Shown here piece after piece: positions 17,959-26,992 of a stretch of DNA of 64,000 bases. The position numbers were made by a program, and so were the translations under genes. Origin of the DNA: Nitrospinia bacterium (lineage in GTDB: Bacteria > Nitrospinota > Nitrospinia > Nitrospinales > JAJDAT01); NCBI GenBank assembly GCA_029261715.1, contig JAJDAT010000008.1, positions 1-64,000 on the forward strand, read 5' to 3'. The notes under the pieces were generated by a model. The model was not told where the DNA came from. It was given only the letters and a program-made list of their open reading frames with translations, and searched no databases. Each line of letters opens with the position of its first letter. The first letter of the stretch is position 1.

Positions 17959-18636
17959 TTAAGTGTGCGCGATAATTACCTGGGACTTTTCTGTCGCTTC
18001 AAAACCAAGATTATTCCCGCGAAATAAGTCGCCTTCACGTATTTCTTTTCCATTTGCTATTCCATTTCCAGTAGCCAGGTAAGCGATAAAATTCTTTTCT
18101 AAATCAAACTTTTGTTTTGGGTTCAACATTCCAATTTTGAAAAAAGTTTGACTGTCAAACGTCTCCGTCTGCTCGGAAGCCCCACCGTAAATATCGAGAA
18201 CCTCTCCCCATTTGGGGTGATAAACTTTATATCCTGCCGGTTGCCCCTGTTTGTCGGGAAGCGCCCATAGTTGAATCATTCGGTTTGTAACATCATCTGG
18301 ATTTATCTCATTATGTGAGAAGCCCTCGCCACCTGCTCTTTGAACTTGGACGTCAAATGTGTTCAGTTCCTGTCCGTTCTCAAGAGACCCCTCATGGGCA
18401 ATACGTCCTTCCACCATCACAGAAATCACATCAATTTCCTGATGGTCGTGCAAGTGAGTTTCTCCCTTGGGATCGAATCGTGCATCGGCAAGGTAAACAA
18501 AGTTACCGATTCCCGCCCAGGTACCAGGGTTAACATGGTTTCCAAAAGCCTTTGGATCCATAACAATGCGATGTTCTTTAAGTCCCGCAAATCCTCCAAG
18601 CTGAAGATCGTCTCGATGTAAAATATCAATACTCAT
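17959..18636 (-). CDS. Pirin-family protein
   Basis: A 225-residue bicupin of the pirin/YhhW type. The metal-site motif with HLHDHQEIDVISVMVEGR lies at about residues 55-75, followed by the QRAGGEGFSHNE segment. Bacterial pirins of this kind often have quercetin 2,3-dioxygenase or sensor activity. A GGAGGG ribosome-binding site precedes the ATG. It is the first structural gene after tetR, with 21-25 bp gaps on both sides, so the operon is likely transcribed from the tetR promoter. Confidence 0.88.
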   Translation of the reverse strand: MSIDILHRDDLQLGGFAGLKEHRIVMDPKAFGNHVNPGTWAGIGNFVYLADARFDPKGETHLHDHQEIDVISVMVEGRIAHEGSLENGQELNTFDVQVQRAGGEGFSHNEINPDDVTNRMIQLWALPDKQGQPAGYKVYHPKWGEVLDIYGGASEQTETFDSQTFFKIGMLNPKQKFDLEKNFIAYLATGNGIANGKEIREGDLFRGNNLGFEATEKSQVIIAHT

Positions 18637-18661
18637 AAAATTCCCTCCAATCTTCGCTTAA

Positions 18662-19390
18662 TCAAATCAGTTTTTTACCTGTCAATTGATTGTAGCGTCC
18701 GTTTTTTAAACAATGATTGGCGATTTTTTCCATATCGCCACTAGGATTCTTGGAAAGCCATCCATACCCAATACAAAGAGCCTTTAAGTTTTCTTTTAGA
18801 AATTTAGGGATAGCGATTTTGTGTTTGTTTGATTCACTCATAATATTTTCTGCATAAGTTACATAGGAACTGCCCATCATTAGGGACCAAACACCGGTAT
18901 CCATTAAACGAGCCTGATCTTTTGAATCATTTTTTGATTTGAATCCACCAGACTGTATTGCTTTAAGAGCCCCCGCAGACACTTGATCCTTAATATTTCG
19001 ATGAACGTTTAAAATCTCAGCTTTAATGCCTGACGACCCTGCATTCCAGACAGCAGAAGTTCCCGCCAATTGCTCGGACTCAAATAATTCCGGATGATCT
19101 AAACTAAATAGATAATCACAGAAGACTCCGCCAATGTACCGGGAGTCCACGTCTAATCCATCATTGTTAAATATGGCAGTGAATACTTCAAGACGGCCTT
19201 CCCAGGCAATTTTTGCCAAAGATAGAATCAAATCTTCTTTGTTGTTGAAGTGAGAATAAAAAGTTCCTATAGAAATATCTGAGGCGCGCGCCAGATCAGA
19301 TATTTTCAATGACAGGAAGCCATGTGAAACCGCTAGCTTCAATGATTTTTTAAGAATACGAATATGACGTTTTAAATTATCTTCACGCAT
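18662..19390 (-). CDS. TetR-family transcriptional regulator
   Basis: The N-terminal helix-turn-helix of TetR proteins is clear at about residues 25-65 (LKISDLARASDISIGTFYSHFNNKEDLI). The C-terminal ligand-binding part is not informative. The gene heads an operon with pirin, isochorismatase-like and ABM genes. A perfect 17-bp palindrome lies 27 bp upstream of its start codon and is a good candidate operator for autoregulation and control of the operon. Confidence 0.9.
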   Translation of the reverse strand: MREDNLKRHIRILKKSLKLAVSHGFLSLKISDLARASDISIGTFYSHFNNKEDLILSLAKIAWEGRLEVFTAIFNNDGLDVDSRYIGGVFCDYLFSLDHPELFESEQLAGTSAVWNAGSSGIKAEILNVHRNIKDQVSAGALKAIQSGGFKSKNDSKDQARLMDTGVWSLMMGSSYVTYAENIMSESNKHKIAIPKFLKENLKALCIGYGWLSKNPSGDMEKIANHCLKNGRYNQLTGKKLI

Positions 19391-19408
19391 TGCCTAATAA
19401 GAATAAAT

Positions 19409-19433
19409 GAATAATAATCGAATATTATTCGAT
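19409..19433. promoter_or_regulatory. Candidate TetR operator
   Basis: Positions 19417-19433 (ATCGAATATTATTCGAT) form a perfect 17-bp palindrome. It overlaps a second one, with arms GAATAATA and TATTATTC, at 19409-19430. It lies 27 bp upstream of the tetR start, a typical place for an autoregulatory site. Confidence 0.65.
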
Positions 19434-19610
19434 TTCTAGGGAATTTGTCAATTAAATTTAATTACAAAAAATTATTGGGTTGGTAACAGGGATTCTTAGC
19501 GAAGGAACAAAATGAGTGAGGTGATACGAATTTGAACGTATGAAGAAATACCAGAGCTTGATTAGTGAATGTCGGTTTTGGAATGAAAAGGTCAATTTGG
19601 GATTTCAGAT

Positions 19611-19775
19611 TTAGAAAACGCAAACTATCCGGTGAGCTTTGAATTATTCAAATTCAAAGCTTGCTTGAAGATGTTCGTACGGTCAAATCTCGACTATTGC
19701 AAGTTATGCGTTGGACCGGGCGTTAATTTTATGCGCGATGCAAGCGGTTCTAAATCCGTTGTCGATATTCACTAT
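19611..19775 (-). repeat. Left direct repeat: copy of larB 3' end and flank
   Basis: This stretch matches 21160-21319 in the same orientation, with scattered substitutions and small indels. Shared blocks include AAACTATCCGGTGA, ATTATTCAAATTCAAAGCT, TTGCAAGTTATGCGTT and GCGTTAATTTTATGCG. The two copies flank the YcaQ-type gene. Confidence 0.85.
19704..19772 (-). pseudogene. larB: Remnant of the larB C terminus
   Basis: Read on the minus strand it encodes VNIDNGFRTACIAHKINARSNA followed by a stop, against VNIDNGFGAACMAHKINALSNA at the end of the intact larB. Only the last 22 codons are preserved. Upstream of them similarity ends and there is no start codon. Confidence 0.8.
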
Positions 19776-19852
19776 TGTCAAACCAGATGTCATCGAGTCC
19801 AGAAGACCGCCATGCTGTCATAAGCGGTTTAAGGCAACCTAAACCCGACTTT

Positions 19853-21064
19853 TTACAAGCGCTTTTTTAATGCTTTAGTTAGCAATGATTTCGCTAAATT
19901 CGGGTCACTTCTTGTTACAGCTACGTCGCTGCAGCTATCAAATAGAGCGTAATCGACTATAGCCATTGAAAGTGGATCGACTAATTTCTCCAGTTGCTTC
20001 CTGCTTGCGAATTCTGGCTCAAGATATAAGGTTTTTATTTCGAAACGTGATTTATCGCGGTGTGATTTGCAATCCATTCGACCTACCAACTGGTCGTCAT
20101 GTAGTATTGGCAAGCAGAAGTATCCGTATCGTCTTTTCGACTCTGGTACATAACACTCAATTTTGTAGTCAAAATCAAATATCTCCAGAATACGGTCGCG
20201 TTGGATTACTGTGCTATCAAACGGAGACAGTAACCGAGTAATTTGGGGTGATCGTCGACCCAGCGGGCGTTCTAAAGTCTGGATTTCAATCCAATATTTA
20301 GCGCCACTATCGATCGTAATTTCCTTCAATTTTCCCGCATCAGTTCGGCGCTTCAACTCAGCCTTTACAGAATCACCTAGCGGCACTCCATGACGGCCTC
20401 CCGAGGTAAAGGATTTGTAGGTTGCGAAGCCATGCGACCTTAGTGTTGTATCAACGAGGAAACAGGCAAACTCTTCAAGCGAAGGTACGCTTATATCGAC
20501 AGATGTTGGTAAAACGCGTTCGGTTAAGTCATAGGTTTTTTCGAAGCCAACACGCGCACTGATCATTAAATCACCCTGGAAATACAATTGTTCTAAGGCT
20601 TGTTTGGCAGGTTTCCAATTCCACCATCCGCTGCTTTTGCTTCGGGTATCCTCAAAGTCCCGAGAACGAAGAGGTCCTTCACATTGAATCCGCTTCAGCA
20701 CTAGCTTCATCAACAATTTCAAGTCTTTGGTGACCTTCTTTAAACCGAACTTTCTGGCGTGCAACAAAGTAAATCGAAAGTCTTCGATTGAACGAAATGC
20801 TGCGACAGGAAATTGCGATTCAAATATTTTCCGCTCCTGGAGTAAACGGTTAATATGCTGGCTTTGGAAATCTGGTACTCGTGCCCTGAGTGTGTGATCG
20901 TGCGCACGAACGACCACTGAGATCGTATCGATTTGCACATAGCCGAGGTGACGAATAGCTAGTAAGGTGGCATCTACGCCACGACCGAATGGTTGACGTT
21001 TGTCTAACCCCTGACTGGCCAGGGCGATGCGCCTTAGTCTTGCTTTGTCAATTAGCTGTGCCAT
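19853..21064 (-). CDS. YcaQ-type winged-helix DNA glycosylase
   Basis: A 403-residue protein of the HTH_42 family, which includes AlkZ and YcaQ/AlkX, glycosylases that unhook interstrand crosslinks or remove bulky alkyl bases. The catalytic element near the N terminus reads VQID (Gln44, Asp46), the Q-x-D form known for the YcaQ branch rather than the Q-x-Q form of AlkZ. The gene is flanked by direct repeats of the larB 3' end and looks somewhat richer in G+C than its neighbours, both suggesting acquisition. It has no close partner gene. Confidence 0.82.
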   Translation of the reverse strand: MAQLIDKARLRRIALASQGLDKRQPFGRGVDATLLAIRHLGYVQIDTISVVVRAHDHTLRARVPDFQSQHINRLLQERKIFESQFPVAAFRSIEDFRFTLLHARKFGLKKVTKDLKLLMKLVLKRIQCEGPLRSRDFEDTRSKSSGWWNWKPAKQALEQLYFQGDLMISARVGFEKTYDLTERVLPTSVDISVPSLEEFACFLVDTTLRSHGFATYKSFTSGGRHGVPLGDSVKAELKRRTDAGKLKEITIDSGAKYWIEIQTLERPLGRRSPQITRLLSPFDSTVIQRDRILEIFDFDYKIECYVPESKRRYGYFCLPILHDDQLVGRMDCKSHRDKSRFEIKTLYLEPEFASRKQLEKLVDPLSMAIVDYALFDSCSDVAVTRSDPNLAKSLLTKALKKRL

Positions 21065-21159
21065 ACGATACCTATTAATTTTACTGAATGATTTTTTTGG
21101 CCAAAATAAAAGTTAAGGTTCTGTCGAATCTGGTCAGTAAGGATTTTTAAAACTAGGAA

Positions 21160-21319
21160 TTAGAAAAAGTAAACTATCCGGTGAACTAAGTTCAATTATT
21201 CAAATTCAAAGCTCACCGGACGATGTGCAATCTCAATTATTGCAAGTTATGCGTTCGACAGTGCGTTAATTTTATGCGCCATGCAAGCGGCGCCAAAACC
21301 GTTGTCTATATTCACTACT
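21160..21319 (-). repeat. Right direct repeat: larB 3' end and flank
   Basis: The functional counterpart of the repeat at 19611-19775. It includes the last codons of intact larB (from 21247) and about 87 bp of downstream flank. Together the two copies bracket about 1.4 kb holding the YcaQ-type gene. Confidence 0.85.
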
Positions 21320-22005
21320 GCTACGCCGGGAGCGCAGCTATTAAGCATTGTCAGTAATGGAGCCAAACCATTTAAGGCGGCGCCATAACCTATGCTTGTA
21401 GGAACCGCTATAACCGGTTGGGCAACTAACCCACCAACAACACTGGGTAATGCGCCATCCATTCCGGCAATGACAATAATCACCTTAGACTCTTTAATTT
21501 TCTCTAGTTGATCAAATAGTCTGTGGATACCGGCAACTCCCACATCGTAAATCCGCTCCACCTTGTTGTTAAAGGTTTCCGCCGTAATAGCGGCTTCCTC
21601 GGCCACGGGGATATCGGATGTTCCTGCACAAAGAATAGAGATATTTCCAACTAAATCCTTTTCCTGGTTTTCTTTCAAAACTAAGGTTCTGCTGACTTTG
21701 TCGTATTTAGCTTCTTTTGGTAGTTTTTCGCGGATACTAGTAAAGACCTCTTCCGAAAGCCTCGTTCCTAAAACAGTAGTCCCCGATTGACGTATGCTAT
21801 TTACAATTGCCAAAACTTGGTCTGGAGTTTTATTTTCGCAAAAAATTGCTTCCGGTAAACTACCGCGTAGAGAACGGTGATGATCGATTCTAGCAAAGCT
21901 CAAATCTTCATACGGAAGGTTTTCAAGTTTAGATAGAGCCGCTTCGGGAGACATTTGGTTGGCATGAACTTCGGCTAATATTTTTTCTAGTGATTCACGG
22001 TTCAT
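21247..22005 (-). CDS. larB: Nickel-pincer cofactor biosynthesis protein LarB
   Basis: LarB carboxylates and hydrolyses nicotinic acid adenine dinucleotide to begin synthesis of the nickel pincer nucleotide cofactor of lactate racemase and related enzymes. The 252 residues include the AIR-carboxylase (PurE)-like core: ILCAGTSDIPVAEEAAITA, DVGVAGIHRL and the GYGAALNGLAPLL segment. larC, larE and larA are not in the window. Its ATG overlaps the stop of gpsA by 4 bp, so it is coupled to that core gene. Confidence 0.92.
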   Translation of the reverse strand: MNRESLEKILAEVHANQMSPEAALSKLENLPYEDLSFARIDHHRSLRGSLPEAIFCENKTPDQVLAIVNSIRQSGTTVLGTRLSEEVFTSIREKLPKEAKYDKVSRTLVLKENQEKDLVGNISILCAGTSDIPVAEEAAITAETFNNKVERIYDVGVAGIHRLFDQLEKIKESKVIIVIAGMDGALPSVVGGLVAQPVIAVPTSIGYGAALNGLAPLLTMLNSCAPGVAVVNIDNGFGAACMAHKINALSNA

Positions 22006-23024
22006 TTGAGTCCGGCGACCCCTTCAAATTCATGAGATATATCTACTTTCATTAAATCGTTAAGGGCTTCTAATGGAGGTTTATCGTCGTATAACACATG
22101 ATAGGTTTCTTCGATTATGGAAGCTTGAACTTGAAGTTTTTCTTTGAGTCGATAAGCGGATTTAACGGTATGAACGCCTTCGGCAACCGTTTTCATATTC
22201 TGTGTAATCTCTGTTAAAGTCTTACCTTGGCCAATTTGAAGTCCAACATTCCGATTTCGGCTCAAATCTCCCGTACAGGTTAATACCAAATCGCCCATAC
22301 CGGATAACCCAGAAAAGGTTTCTTGTTTAGCTCCTAGAGCGCAACCTATTCGCGTTATTTCTACAAGGCCTCGCGTAATCAAAGCCGCTCTTGCATTAAA
22401 ACCCAGCTCTAGACCGTCGGCAATTCCGGTTCCAATAGCGATAACGTTTTTTAAAGCGCCGCCAATTTCAACTCCTAATACATCCTGGCTGGTAAAAGCT
22501 TTTAGACGATTATTCGATAACAAATTTTGGATACGTTCTGCGGACTTCAAATCATGCGCTGCGGCCACTATAGCGGAAGGAACTTTTTGTGCAATCTCTT
22601 TAGCGAAAGTGGGTCCGGAGATACATCCGCGTAGACAATGACTGGGCAATATAGACTCTAATATCTGATCGACTGTCAAGAGAGTGTCAATTTCGATGCC
22701 CTTACTGGCGTTAACCACTAAGCACCCGGGCTTAAGAAAGATTGCAAACTTCTCGACAACGTTCCGAATAGAATGGGTAGGGGAGACTAAAAAAACGATG
22801 TCTTTATCGCAAACCGCTTCTTCTAAAGAATTTGTTGGTTGAATAGTATTAGGGAGTTTAAATCCGGGGAGAAAAATTTCGTTCTCAGACTTTTCATTTA
22901 ATATCTTAAGTAGGTCTGCTTCATAAACCCACAAGTCAATCTCATGACCATTTTCCGCAAGTAAAATGGAAATGGCCGTTCCCCAACTTCCCGCTCCAAT
23001 GACTCCAACTGATATTTGATTCAT
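22002..23024 (-). CDS. gpsA: Glycerol-3-phosphate dehydrogenase [NAD(P)+]
   Basis: GpsA reduces dihydroxyacetone phosphate to sn-glycerol 3-phosphate, the backbone for phospholipids. The 340 residues start with the Rossmann motif GVIGAGSWGTAIS (residues 7-19). The catalytic Lys lies in GGALKNVIAIGTGIADGL, and the SGLSGMGDLVLTCTGDLSRNRNVG block follows. The gene overlaps larB by an ATGA junction. Upstream is the divergent, iron-regulated TonB receptor. Confidence 0.95.
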   Translation of the reverse strand: MNQISVGVIGAGSWGTAISILLAENGHEIDLWVYEADLLKILNEKSENEIFLPGFKLPNTIQPTNSLEEAVCDKDIVFLVSPTHSIRNVVEKFAIFLKPGCLVVNASKGIEIDTLLTVDQILESILPSHCLRGCISGPTFAKEIAQKVPSAIVAAAHDLKSAERIQNLLSNNRLKAFTSQDVLGVEIGGALKNVIAIGTGIADGLELGFNARAALITRGLVEITRIGCALGAKQETFSGLSGMGDLVLTCTGDLSRNRNVGLQIGQGKTLTEITQNMKTVAEGVHTVKSAYRLKEKLQVQASIIEETYHVLYDDKPPLEALNDLMKVDISHEFEGVAGLK

Positions 23025-23257
23025 TATTATATGATTTTAAATTTAAGACAATTAACGTTAATAAGTAGAGCATTATACAGGAAAGACTATATCCATATTC
23101 ACCTCAAATAGTTAGAAAACTTTTGTTTGTAAAAGACGTAATATTTTATTAGTAAGTCTCCAGTCAAAGTTTAGGAATTCTTGACAATCCTTATTCCTTC
23201 GATATTTTTTTTATTCAAAAAATGCTTTATAAGAAAAGAGTTATTTGGTTTTTTATA

Positions 23258-23285
23258 TTGACATTCATTTTCAAAAAAGTATTAT
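23258..23285 (+). promoter_or_regulatory. Sigma-70 promoter of the TonB receptor gene
   Basis: A perfect -35 TTGACA (23258-23263) is followed after 16 bp by TATTAT (23280-23285), five of six matches to the -10 consensus. The start codon lies about 70 bp further on. Confidence 0.7.
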
Positions 23286-23288
23286 TAC

Positions 23289-23307
23289 GGAAATGAAAAT
23301 CATTATC
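23289..23307 (+). promoter_or_regulatory. Fur box
   Basis: The 19-mer GGAAATGAAAATCATTATC matches 16 of 19 positions of the consensus Fur box. It sits just downstream of the -10 element, over the expected transcription start, so Fur with iron would block transcription. Confidence 0.8.
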
Positions 23308-23358
23308 ATAAATTGGTATTTTGATTTAAAAACATCTATTTATTACTAGGAATTGGCC

Positions 23359-25545
23359 ATGGAATTTTCAAAAAGATTAATAATTCTTATATCAGTTTTA
23401 TTACAGGTTATTACTTTTGAGATGGTATTTGCTCAAGAGGGGAATGTTCAAAATGGAAGTAATGACACTATTAAAAGTATCACTCATGATGAACCGGTAA
23501 AAATGGATGAAGTGGTTGTTTCGGGTTCCCGGTTCCAGAAAACTCCTTCAGCAATGCCTAACACGGTAACTATTATTGATAATGAAACGTTACAAAAATC
23601 GACTGCCATAAATATGAATATGTCATCGGTCTTGGAAAGAAATGTTCCTGGTTTTGGCCCTAGTTTAGAAAAATTAGTTGGACGGGGTGAAACTTTTAGA
23701 GGAAGAAATCCTCTTTACCTTATAGATGGCGTTCCTCAGTTTAATCCATTACGCGATGGCCAGCGTGATGGTCAATCTATTGATATGGATATGGTAGAGC
23801 GTATTGAAGTTATCCATGGCTCCAACTCGATGCAAGGCATTGGAGCAACGGGCGGTGTTATAAATATTGTCACTAAGAAAGCTAATCCTGATGGAAAACT
23901 ACATAATAATGCGAAGTTAGGTTTTACCACTCATGATAGCTTTGATAGTGAAGGGTTTAATTATAAGGGTACATATAACGGTAGTATTGATACAGGTATT
24001 ATGGATTTTGCCTTAGGGCTTACCGCTCATCAGCGTGGAATATTTTTAGACGGTAATGGAGATCCTGTTGGATTGTATAGAACGCAAGGCGATATTATGG
24101 ATTCGCTATCCTATAATGTTTTCTTTAAAACGGGTTTTGAACCAAAAGAGGGGCATCGATTTCAAGTTACAGTAAATTACAGAGACCTTGAAGGGGATGC
24201 CGATTATAAGCCAGTTGATGGCGATCGGAGTACAGGACTTCTTACAACATCGGTTAAAGGTGATCCAACGGACACTGTCGGAGATCCAACTTTTACTGAA
24301 AATACATTAGTTAATGTCGATTATACAGCCAAAGATATATTTGGCTGGGATTTAAGGTCACAGTTTTATTATCAAGATTTTCATTCAAGGTTTGGTGGAG
24401 GAACGTTTGGTACTTTTTTCAGATTAACTGTAGATGGAGGCGCTTTTCTTGATCAATCGCAAATTGACTCTGAAAAAATGGGTTTTAAGTTTGCTGTCAC
24501 TAATGAAGAAATATTTACCAAAGACCTAGACCTTACCTTAGGTTTAGATATTGCGCTGGATGAATCACAGCAGTCCTTGGCTAGGTCTGGACGTAATTGG
24601 GTTCCTTTGACAGAGCAAACTGAATTAGCTCCGTTTATGCAGGCGGATTACGAGTTGTTTAAAGATTTTAGTCTCACCGGTGGTTTTCGTTTAGAGGATG
24701 TCACGTTAAACGTAGATACTTATACAACGATTGCATCTGCCAATGCCGTTACTGTAGATGGCGGCGACCCTTCGTTTACAGAAGTACTTCCAAACGTAGG
24801 CGCCATTTACGATTTTACAGACAACTTATCTCTATATTCGAATTATACAAAAGGTTTTACTTTACCTGATGTAGGTAGAGTTTTAAGAGCCGTGAATACT
24901 ACTGGGCAAGATGTGGACTCTTTGATAAACCTTGAGCCTGTAATTACTGATAATTTGGAGTTTGGCGCTAAGTATAATAATGGCATATTTAACGCAGAGG
25001 CTGCGTTTTATACTTCCAATTCAGACTTAGGATCTATATTAAGAGTCAACTCTGGAGGTAGTTTTGAAGTAGATCGTGAATACATCGAAATTATGGGATT
25101 TGATATTTCAACAGGTTATCAATTTAGCGATAGGCTAAAGGTCGGCGCTAATTATGCTCACATATACGCTGAATTTGACTCCGATGGCGACGGAGAAGTT
25201 GATTCTGATTTGGACGGGCTGAATGTTGCGCCTAATAGGCTTAATTTTTATACTGATTTCAGTCCAACAAGAAAAGTTAATCTCAGGCTATCTGGCTCCC
25301 ACCTCTTTAGCCGTACCTTTGACGGCGATCAAGTAAAACCAGCAAACTTCAACGAGGCAATTACGTTGTTTGATTTGTTTGCCTCAATGGATAGCGATTT
25401 TGGAATCTTAAATATTGGCATACAAAATCTATTTGATAATCAATATGTCACCTATTTCGGTCAGGTAGAAACAAATCAAAGAGCCGATACATTTTTTGCG
25501 GGTAGGGGAAGGACTTTGACCTTTCAGCTTAGCAAATCGTTTTAG
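23359..25545 (+). CDS. TonB-dependent outer-membrane receptor
   Basis: A 728-residue receptor for uptake of an iron complex across the outer membrane. An N-terminal signal peptide ends near VFAQEG. The TonB box region (MDEVVVSGSR) and plug domain follow (RGRNPLYLIDGVPQ, VERIEVIHGSNSMQGIGATGGVINIVTKK). The rest is a 22-strand barrel type sequence ending in Phe, as outer-membrane proteins do. I use the ATG at 23359, which has AGGAA upstream; a TTG two codons earlier is in frame. The Fur box and the PepSY gene downstream support an iron-siderophore role, but the ligand is unknown. Confidence 0.92.
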   Translation: MEFSKRLIILISVLLQVITFEMVFAQEGNVQNGSNDTIKSITHDEPVKMDEVVVSGSRFQKTPSAMPNTVTIIDNETLQKSTAINMNMSSVLERNVPGFGPSLEKLVGRGETFRGRNPLYLIDGVPQFNPLRDGQRDGQSIDMDMVERIEVIHGSNSMQGIGATGGVINIVTKKANPDGKLHNNAKLGFTTHDSFDSEGFNYKGTYNGSIDTGIMDFALGLTAHQRGIFLDGNGDPVGLYRTQGDIMDSLSYNVFFKTGFEPKEGHRFQVTVNYRDLEGDADYKPVDGDRSTGLLTTSVKGDPTDTVGDPTFTENTLVNVDYTAKDIFGWDLRSQFYYQDFHSRFGGGTFGTFFRLTVDGGAFLDQSQIDSEKMGFKFAVTNEEIFTKDLDLTLGLDIALDESQQSLARSGRNWVPLTEQTELAPFMQADYELFKDFSLTGGFRLEDVTLNVDTYTTIASANAVTVDGGDPSFTEVLPNVGAIYDFTDNLSLYSNYTKGFTLPDVGRVLRAVNTTGQDVDSLINLEPVITDNLEFGAKYNNGIFNAEAAFYTSNSDLGSILRVNSGGSFEVDREYIEIMGFDISTGYQFSDRLKVGANYAHIYAEFDSDGDGEVDSDLDGLNVAPNRLNFYTDFSPTRKVNLRLSGSHLFSRTFDGDQVKPANFNEAITLFDLFASMDSDFGILNIGIQNLFDNQYVTYFGQVETNQRADTFFAGRGRTLTFQLSKSF

Positions 25546-25578
25546 TCTGATCGCTATATCCAACACTCTAAAACGTCA

Positions 25579-26640
25579 TTGATTATTCGTAAAAATTTAG
25601 TTTGGGTTCATCGCGTTCTTGGCATTTCAATTGGAGTCTTCGCTATTGTATTATCTGCTAGCGGATTCTTCCTTTTGTTTGCGAATGATTACGAGCGATG
25701 GCGTTATCCGCAAGCAGCTCTTCCTTTAGAGGACTCCAAGACTTTCGCAACAGCCTTAGCAAAAATTGAAAATTCCGCAGTCTCTCCAATTAAATTGGTT
25801 AAATTCCCTCAACCTGATTTCAATGTGTTTACCGTTTGGCATCAGGATGAGACCAAGGGTTTTTATAATTCGGTTACTGGTCAATTAATTAGTTTAGACC
25901 ATTGGTATGAATCCTTAATGGCCTTTATTTTAAGGTTGCATACCCAATTGCTGTTATGGGATGAAGTAGAACTCGTAAATGGAATAGCCGGTATTCTGAT
26001 CTTATTTGTTTTGTTTTCCGGTTTAATGTTATGGCAATCGCGGAGGAAATATTTTCAATTACGGTTTGCGCTAAAAACTCCAAAAAAGTTTAGCGATTGG
26101 ATTCGCGTACATTCAGCTTGGGGAGTCATTGCTTCAGGAGTAATTCTAATCGCTGTGTCTACCGGTTGTATTATGGTTTTTTATGGAACGGTCGCTAAAT
26201 TTATTGTCTGGGCTACAGATGAAATTCCGAAAACTCCAAACGTAGTTGTAGAACATCAAGAAAAACCAAGAGCTTCTTGGAATACGATTTTAAAAGCAGT
26301 AGATGATTCTTTGCCGGATGGGCAACTGATTTATTTTTTTCCTGGGAAACAAAATAATGCGGTTTTAGGCTTTCGTAAACGCATGCCGGAAGAATGGCAT
26401 CCGAATGGTCGTTCATTTATTCTGATCAATCCTTACGATAGTTCAGCGTTACAAGTTATAGACGCTCGGAATCAACCCATTGCAATTCAGCTTTTAGAAA
26501 AAGTTTATCCAGTACATGGCGCCTTTGTAGGGGGAGTTTTTTACAAAATAATTTTGGGAATAGGAGCAATTGTTTTAACGGCGCTTTCTCTATCTGGCTT
26601 CATAATTTGGTACCGAAATTTATTTTTAAATAGTAATTAA
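25579..26640 (+). CDS. PepSY-associated transmembrane protein (PiuB-like)
   Basis: A 353-residue inner-membrane protein with four main hydrophobic segments: WVHRVLGISIGVFAIVLSAS near the N terminus, GIAGILILFVLFSGLMLW, a third around residue 190 and a last at the C terminus. The W-x-R/H-x-x-H-x-x pattern and LHTQLLLWDE are typical of PepSY_TM proteins, often linked to ferric-siderophore reduction. It starts at a TTG 33 bp after the TonB receptor and is very likely in the same Fur-controlled operon. Confidence 0.87.
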   Translation: MIIRKNLVWVHRVLGISIGVFAIVLSASGFFLLFANDYERWRYPQAALPLEDSKTFATALAKIENSAVSPIKLVKFPQPDFNVFTVWHQDETKGFYNSVTGQLISLDHWYESLMAFILRLHTQLLLWDEVELVNGIAGILILFVLFSGLMLWQSRRKYFQLRFALKTPKKFSDWIRVHSAWGVIASGVILIAVSTGCIMVFYGTVAKFIVWATDEIPKTPNVVVEHQEKPRASWNTILKAVDDSLPDGQLIYFFPGKQNNAVLGFRKRMPEEWHPNGRSFILINPYDSSALQVIDARNQPIAIQLLEKVYPVHGAFVGGVFYKIILGIGAIVLTALSLSGFIIWYRNLFLNSN

Positions 26641-26992
26641 TTTTATTCTACCTCTACGAAAGGAGAATTCCGACGAAAGGCTTTGAGCTTTCCGGTTTAG
26701 TCGAGCGTATGCTACCTCCTTCTCTGGATAGTCGGGTTCTCCGCTCGCTTATCTCCAATTATTCCGTTAAATTTAAAAGAAAAACCTAAAAAACCACTTA
26801 AAGGCTATTAATAAAACCAGATAAAGACCTTTAGTGAAAAGCCTTGTTTGAGGATAGGCTTTATGTTTTAATTAAATTCTAAGATCAAATTTTAATTAAT
26901 TGAAATATCTAACTAGTTTATCCCCCACCAAGCGGAATTAAAGGCGTTTTCTTCTTTATTTTTCCCGTGACCTGTACGGAGTAGCTTTCAAG
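26641..26992. other. Intergenic region with structured segment
   Basis: A 352-bp gap with no gene. Its first third is richer in G+C than the surroundings and can form a long-range hairpin, described separately. The rest is AT-rich and probably carries the promoter of the TPR gene. Confidence 0.5.
26662..26742 (+). other. Possible structured RNA element
   Basis: Arms GGAGAATTCCGAC (26662-26674) and GTCGGGTTCTCC (26731-26742) pair over most of their length. They enclose an inner hairpin with GAAAG and CTTTC arms. A competing pairing CGAGCG/CGCTCG is also possible. No T run follows, so it is not a simple terminator. Confidence 0.3.

Larger units (their letters stand above)
19391..19852. other. 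Intergenic region with operator and larB remnant
   Basis: A 460-bp gap between tetR and the YcaQ-type gene. It contains the palindromic operator (19409-19433) and a diverged copy of the larB 3' end with its downstream flank (19611-19775). Nothing else is recognisable. Confidence 0.6.
23025..23358. other. Divergent promoter region gpsA / TonB receptor
   Basis: An AT-rich 334-bp region between divergent genes. It holds a sigma-70-type promoter and a Fur box for the receptor gene, listed separately. A promoter for gpsA must also lie here but is not obvious. Confidence 0.6.

Noticed and set aside
19632-19823. A 63-codon plus-strand frame before the glycosylase gene
   Set aside because: It is antisense to the larB 3' remnant and is explained by that duplicated sequence.
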